Source: Silicimonas sp963779765 (GTDB taxonomy: Bacteria > Pseudomonadota > Alphaproteobacteria > Rhodobacterales > Rhodobacteraceae). From it: DNA of 64,000 nt. Positions 60,477 through 64,000 of this stretch are shown here, one piece after another (the stretch's first letter is position 1; each line of letters opens with the position of its first letter). Location: assembly GCA_963779765.1 (NCBI GenBank), contig CAVZZP010000004.1, positions 682,001 through 746,000 on the forward strand, written 5' to 3'. Below the pieces are notes generated by a model. The model made no database searches. It was not told where the DNA came from and worked only from the letters and a program-made list of their open reading frames with translations. Position numbers and translations under genes: made by a program.

Positions 60477-62311
60477 CGGAGAGCGCCGGCCGATTTCAGG
60501 GCCCGGAACTTCTCTTCGTTCCACCACCAGAAATCGACGCCCCGATTGTACGGCGGCTTGATCGCCGGATGGTCGAACACGTCCCAATAGGCGACCCAGT
60601 GCTCGCCCTTGAACCAGTTCGGGATCCAGATCATCCGGTCGCGCAGCACGCGGTCCAGCGCCCTGACGCGCGCGTCCAGCGTCTCGCGGTCCTGTGCGGC
60701 AAGCACCTGCTGGATGATCTCGTCTATTACCGGATCGGCGATGCCCGACAGGTTCGCCGAGCCCGGATCGTCGGCGCTCTTGCTTCCGAACAGCACGTTC
60801 AGCTCGACCGAGGGCGACACCGGCAACACATAGCGGCCCGACACGATGTCATAGTCGAAACGCTCCTGCCGCTCTTCATACTCGGCCGGATCGACCATGT
60901 TCAGCGTCGCATCGATGCCCACGGCCTTCAGGTTCTCGATGAAGGGCAGGATGATGCGCTCGAAGGCCGGGCTGTCGTTCAGGAATTCGACGCTCAGCAC
61001 CTCGCCCGCCTCGTTCCGCCGGACACCGTCCGCTCCGACGACCCAGCCCGCGTCTTCGAGAAGCGCGTTCGCCCGTCGAACCATCGCGCGGTCGGTCTTG
61101 TTCGGCTCCGACACGGGCGGCACGAAGGCCGGCTCGCTGAAGACCGTCTCGGGCAGCCGGTCGCGCCACGTTTCAAGGAAGGCAAGCTCCTCGCCCTCCA
61201 GTGGCCCTTCGGCCTGGAGGTTCGAGTTCTCCCAGAAGCTGTCGGTGCGGTCGTAGAGACCGTAGAACAGCGTCTCGTTCGACCATTCGAAGTTGAACAT
61301 CATCCCAGAGCCTCGCGGACGCGGCGATCCTGGAACTTGGGATTGCGCAGGTTGAACCAGAACCCCTGCGCGCCCGACGAGCCGTCCGTCCGGAAGCGTC
61401 TCGCGCTTGACCCAGCCCCGCTTCAACGACGGGAAGTCATAGCCTGTCGCCCAGAGCGCCGAGAAATTTTCCTCGTGGAACAGATACACCCCTGCCTTCA
61501 ACGCTTCGAAGGCAGCGGTGGAATCCGAAAAGTATTCATAGCGATAGCAGTCGAAGTTGTTGCTGCCCCGGTTCACCGGCAGGCCCGCCCCCCAATACTG
61601 CGGGTTGCGGCAATAGGTGATGCGTCGACCGGGATCGGCGCTCGACACGACATAGGGCCCGGACCCCACGGGCGGGATCATCGTCGAGCGCTCGAAGTCG
61701 TTCGCCTGATAGTAGTGCTTCGGCAGGATCTCGAGTTCGGCGACGGTGGCGATCAGGTCCCGTGTCTGCGCGCCCGCGCGGAACGTCACCTTCACCTCGC
61801 GCGGGGAAAGCACCTCGGCGCCCTCGACGTCATCTATGGCCAGTCGATACAGCGGATTGGCCTTGGTCTTGAGCGTTTCGATGGTCCAGGCCACGTCCTC
61901 TGCCGTAACCGGAAAACCGTCCGAAAACCGCGCATCGCGCCGCAACGTGAAGATCACCCAGGACCTGTCTGCGGGGTACTCGATCGTCTCGGCCAGAAGG
62001 CCGTAAAGCGCGTCGGGCTCGTCCCAGGCCCGCACCATGAGCTGGTCATAGATCAGCTCCAGCCCCTGTGCCGCCTCGCCGGCGAGGATGAACTTGTTCA
62101 GGCTGTCGAAGGTCTGGCTGGCCAGCGTCCCTCGAAAGCTCATCGTCCCGCCGCGCGGGGCACTCGGGTTGACGTAGTCGAAATGCTGAAAGTCGGGGGA
62201 ATACTTCAGCTCGCCGAAGGCAGATATCCCGTGGCTGACCGTCGTGTCCTGCGCCGTCGCGGGCAGGGCAAGGGCAAGCAGGGCAGCGAGGCCGAGTAGA
62301 GTGGATCGCAT
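60473..62311 (-). CDS. Family 5 extracellular solute-binding protein (YejA-like), two compensating frame breaks
   Basis: The 612-aa protein from ATG 62311 has a signal peptide (MRSTLLGLAALLALALPATAQ) and the SBP family 5 layout: FDYVNPSAPRGG, GLLAETIEYPADRSWVIFTLRRDARFSDG (core FTLRRDARFSDG), and PYNRGVDFWWWNEEKFR at the end, as in YejA-like microcin/oligopeptide receptors. Between 61305 and 61384 about 26 codons are out of frame: an extra base at 61382-61383 and a missing base at 61304-61306 cancel out. Reading the other frame there restores GAQGFWFNLRNPKFQDRRV. No permease genes are adjacent. Confidence 0.88.
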   Translation of the reverse strand: MRSTLLGLAALLALALPATAQDTTVSHGISAFGELKYSPDFQHFDYVNPSAPRGGTMSFRGTLASQTFDSLNKFILAGEAAQGLELIYDQLMVRAWDEPDALYGLLAETIEYPADRSWVIFTLRRDARFSDGFPVTAEDVAWTIETLKTKANPLYRLAIDDVEGAEVLSPREVKVTFRAGAQTRDLIATVAELEILPKHYYQANDFERSTMIPPVGSGPYVVSSADPGRRITYCRNPQYWGAGLPVNRGSNNFDCYRYEYFSDSTAAFEALKAGVYLFHEENFSALWATGYDFPSLKRGWVKRETLPDGRLVGRAGVLVQPAQSQVPGSPRPRGSGMMFNFEWSNETLFYGLYDRTDSFWENSNLQAEGPLEGEELAFLETWRDRLPETVFSEPAFVPPVSEPNKTDRAMVRRANALLEDAGWVVGADGVRRNEAGEVLSVEFLNDSPAFERIILPFIENLKAVGIDATLNMVDPAEYEERQERFDYDIVSGRYVLPVSPSVELNVLFGSKSADDPGSANLSGIADPVIDEIIQQVLAAQDRETLDARVRALDRVLRDRMIWIPNWFKGEHWVAYWDVFDHPAIKPPYNRGVDFWWWNEEKFRALKSAGALR

Positions 62312-62454
62312 CGGGTTCTCCGGTCTGGGTGAGGAACCGTAACACGGCACCCCATAAAGGCAACTCGCTTTCCGCCGCGGCTTCCGCAGGGTCAGCCCTT
62401 TCCCTACATGCCCCGGCCTTGTCGCCGTCCGCGCGCGGACATAGCCTCGCGGCA

Positions 62455-64000
62455 ATGACTCTCCGCTTCTTCTCCGACCGCAATCGGCCCGTCCACCTTG
62501 GCCCCTACCCGCTGGAGCGTCTCCGGCGGGTAAATGCGCCCGACCTGCGGGGCATTCCCGAGCCGCAACCCCTGAAGGCACCGATCCAAGGGTTGGCCGC
62601 CGCGATGGCGGACCACCAGGCGATGATGGACGCAATCCGCGACGGCCTCGTGAACCGCGCCCGCGCCGCCTGTCCCGACGATGAAGGCGAACGCGCCCGC
62701 CACCTGAAGTCGTTCGGCTACTTCAACGACACCCACATGGTCGGCATTTGCCGCCTGCCGCCCGCTGCGCACCTCGCGCAGCCGTGGCGCAACCCGGCCA
62801 TCGACCGTCTCGCCAACGATCTGAAGACGAAGCAGACGAAGACGCTCGCCTCCGGCATCGACATGATCATGGCCGACCTCAAGGACTCGATGGAGGCGCC
62901 CCCCTCGACCATCGACGGACATACGCACGCCATCGTCTTCCTGTCGGCGCGCCCGCGCGACCCCTGGGAGGGCGAAGCGGGCACCGAGTGGCTGGAAGGC
63001 GCAGGCCCTGCCGCAGCCGCCCTGCGCGCGTCGGAAACCGCGGTCGTGCTTGCGAACTACCTCAGGCTTCTCGGCTTCGACGCGAAGGCGCACACGCAGA
63101 CCTCGTCCGATGTCGACCTGAACCGCCTGGCGGTCGAAGCGGGGCTCGCCGTCGCCGAACACGGCGAGGTGTCGGCCCCCTTCCTTGGCCAGCACTTCGG
63201 TGTCGCCGCACTCACCACCACCTTCGCCATGACGCCCGACCGCCCCCTCGCCCGATACCAGCCCTCGCTTGGACCGCGCTGGTGGCTCGGCTGGGGGACG
63301 GCGAAAAGCGCCTTGAACCGCGATCCCTTCGCGCGACGCCGCTTCGCCGATGGCCCGCACCCTTTCGAGACGCTGAAACGCGTCGATGCACCCACGACCT
63401 ATATCGACGAGCCGCGCGTCCCGCGCGTCCCCAAGCGCACCGACATGTTCGCGCGCGCCCAGTTCGGAGACCTGGGCAAGGCCGTGCAGGAGGGCGCGAA
63501 GGGCGGGCACTACGCGAAGAAGGCCCCGACAGCGGCGGCCGAGCGTCGCATGCTGGGGGCCTTCGTGCTGTTGCAGGACGGCCCTCCGAGCGAAGGCCTC
63601 CGCCCCACCGAGCCGCAGACGAATGCGGATGCGGTAAAGGCCGCCGCCTATTTCCTGGGGATCGACGCGGTCGGCATCAGCCGCTGCCCGGACTGGGCCT
63701 GGTACAGCCACGACGCGGCAGGCCACCCGATCGACCCGCCGCATCCCAATGCGATCAGCATGATCGTCGACCAGGGCTTCGAGACCATGGAGGGCGCCAG
63801 CGGCGACGACTGGATCAGCGTCGCGCAATCCATGCGCGCCTACCTGCGGTTCTCGCTTCTGGGTGGCGTGATCGCGGCGCACATCCGGCACCTGGGATAT
63901 GCCGCGAAGGCGCACACGGTCCTCGACGGTGAGGTCCTGCAACCGCCGCTTCTCCTGTTGTCCGGGTTGGGAGAGGTCTCGCGCATCGGCGAAGTGATCC
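62455..64000 (+). CDS. Reductive dehalogenase-like protein, 5' part (runs off the window)
   Basis: An uninterrupted reading from ATG 62455 (MTLRFFSDRNRPVHLGPYPL) to the window edge gives at least 515 aa. It has two related segments with Cys: VGICRLPP (about residues 95-102) and VGISRCPDWAWYSHDA (about 405-420). The last residues, SGLGEVSRIGEV, resemble the loop before the iron-sulfur region of reductive dehalogenases and QueG. The duplicated architecture recalls the aerobic NpRdhA/BhbA type; the Fe-S clusters would lie beyond the end. It is divergent from the ABC binding-protein gene (143 bp). Confidence 0.65.
   Translation, partial: MTLRFFSDRNRPVHLGPYPLERLRRVNAPDLRGIPEPQPLKAPIQGLAAAMADHQAMMDAIRDGLVNRARAACPDDEGERARHLKSFGYFNDTHMVGICRLPPAAHLAQPWRNPAIDRLANDLKTKQTKTLASGIDMIMADLKDSMEAPPSTIDGHTHAIVFLSARPRDPWEGEAGTEWLEGAGPAAAALRASETAVVLANYLRLLGFDAKAHTQTSSDVDLNRLAVEAGLAVAEHGEVSAPFLGQHFGVAALTTTFAMTPDRPLARYQPSLGPRWWLGWGTAKSALNRDPFARRRFADGPHPFETLKRVDAPTTYIDEPRVPRVPKRTDMFARAQFGDLGKAVQEGAKGGHYAKKAPTAAAERRMLGAFVLLQDGPPSEGLRPTEPQTNADAVKAAAYFLGIDAVGISRCPDWAWYSHDAAGHPIDPPHPNAISMIVDQGFETMEGASGDDWISVAQSMRAYLRFSLLGGVIAAHIRHLGYAAKAHTVLDGEVLQPPLLLLSGLGEVSRIGEVI

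Noticed and set aside
62404..63942. Open frames on both strands over the dehalogenase-like gene
   Set aside because: They are low-complexity Arg/Gly/Pro readings. The third frame from 62455 is open to the edge and contains the family motifs.
1..64000. CRISPR arrays, insertion sequences and rRNA genes
   Set aside because: No regularly spaced repeats, no transposase-like reading with terminal inverted repeats, and no rRNA sequence were found.

Overview
The window is GC-rich, densely coded chromosome of an alphaproteobacterium, most likely a Rhodobacteraceae (Roseobacter-group) member. The signs are the order ftsQ-ftsA-ftsZ / lpxC-bamD-recN with a DUF2484 gene beside murB, a fused indolepyruvate:ferredoxin oxidoreductase, a Bmt-type methionine methyltransferase, an H-NS/HvrA-like protein, and a holin/endolysin pair lodged among cytochrome c maturation genes.

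Layout. 0-5 kb (minus): ccmE, a GH108 endolysin, a 3-TM holin, two very small ORFs, a 5-TM protein, ccmF and ccmH. 5-10 kb (minus): murI, a lysophospholipid acyltransferase and the large indolepyruvate oxidoreductase, divergent from a LysR regulator with a perfect palindrome between them. 11-12.5 kb: a structured leader with an intrinsic terminator, then bmt. 12.5-27.7 kb (minus): recN, bamD, lpxC, three TadE/TadG-type pilus genes, ftsZ, a secreted protein, ftsA, ftsQ, ddl, murB, DUF2484 and a PA0069-type radical SAM enzyme. 27.9-29.9 kb: corrinoid protein, ASCH-like protein and DUF1638 protein. 30-39 kb: housekeeping genes (sufE, AbrB permease, rnd, purN, purM, nuclease, H-NS-like, sensor kinase, MBL hydrolase) and two tRNAs.

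39.9-57.3 kb is the most unusual part: a rearranged Pel-type exopolysaccharide locus. It has a LuxR-type regulator without an obvious phospho-acceptor; an operon exoF-like, pelD-like (no GGDEF domain), pelE-like, pelF, pelG; a divergent operon of a PelA-like protein whose deacetylase motifs look degenerate plus a TPR protein; a converging operon glmS, galE and a secreted GH114 glycosidase; and a second GH114 enzyme fused through a very long Glu-Pro linker to RTX repeats. PelA is therefore split: its hydrolase function sits in separate proteins, and GlmS/GalE can supply UDP-GlcNAc and UDP-GalNAc.

57.5-64 kb holds small-molecule metabolism (ketopantoate-reductase family, CoxG, FucU/RbsD, ribokinase), a family-5 ABC substrate-binding protein, and the 5' part of a reductive-dehalogenase-like gene that runs off the end.

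A general caution: at least fourteen genes, several of them essential, carry single-base frame breaks, mostly one extra base in a short run. Repairing one base restores family length each time. I treat these as probable base-calling or assembly indels and annotate each gene across the break.
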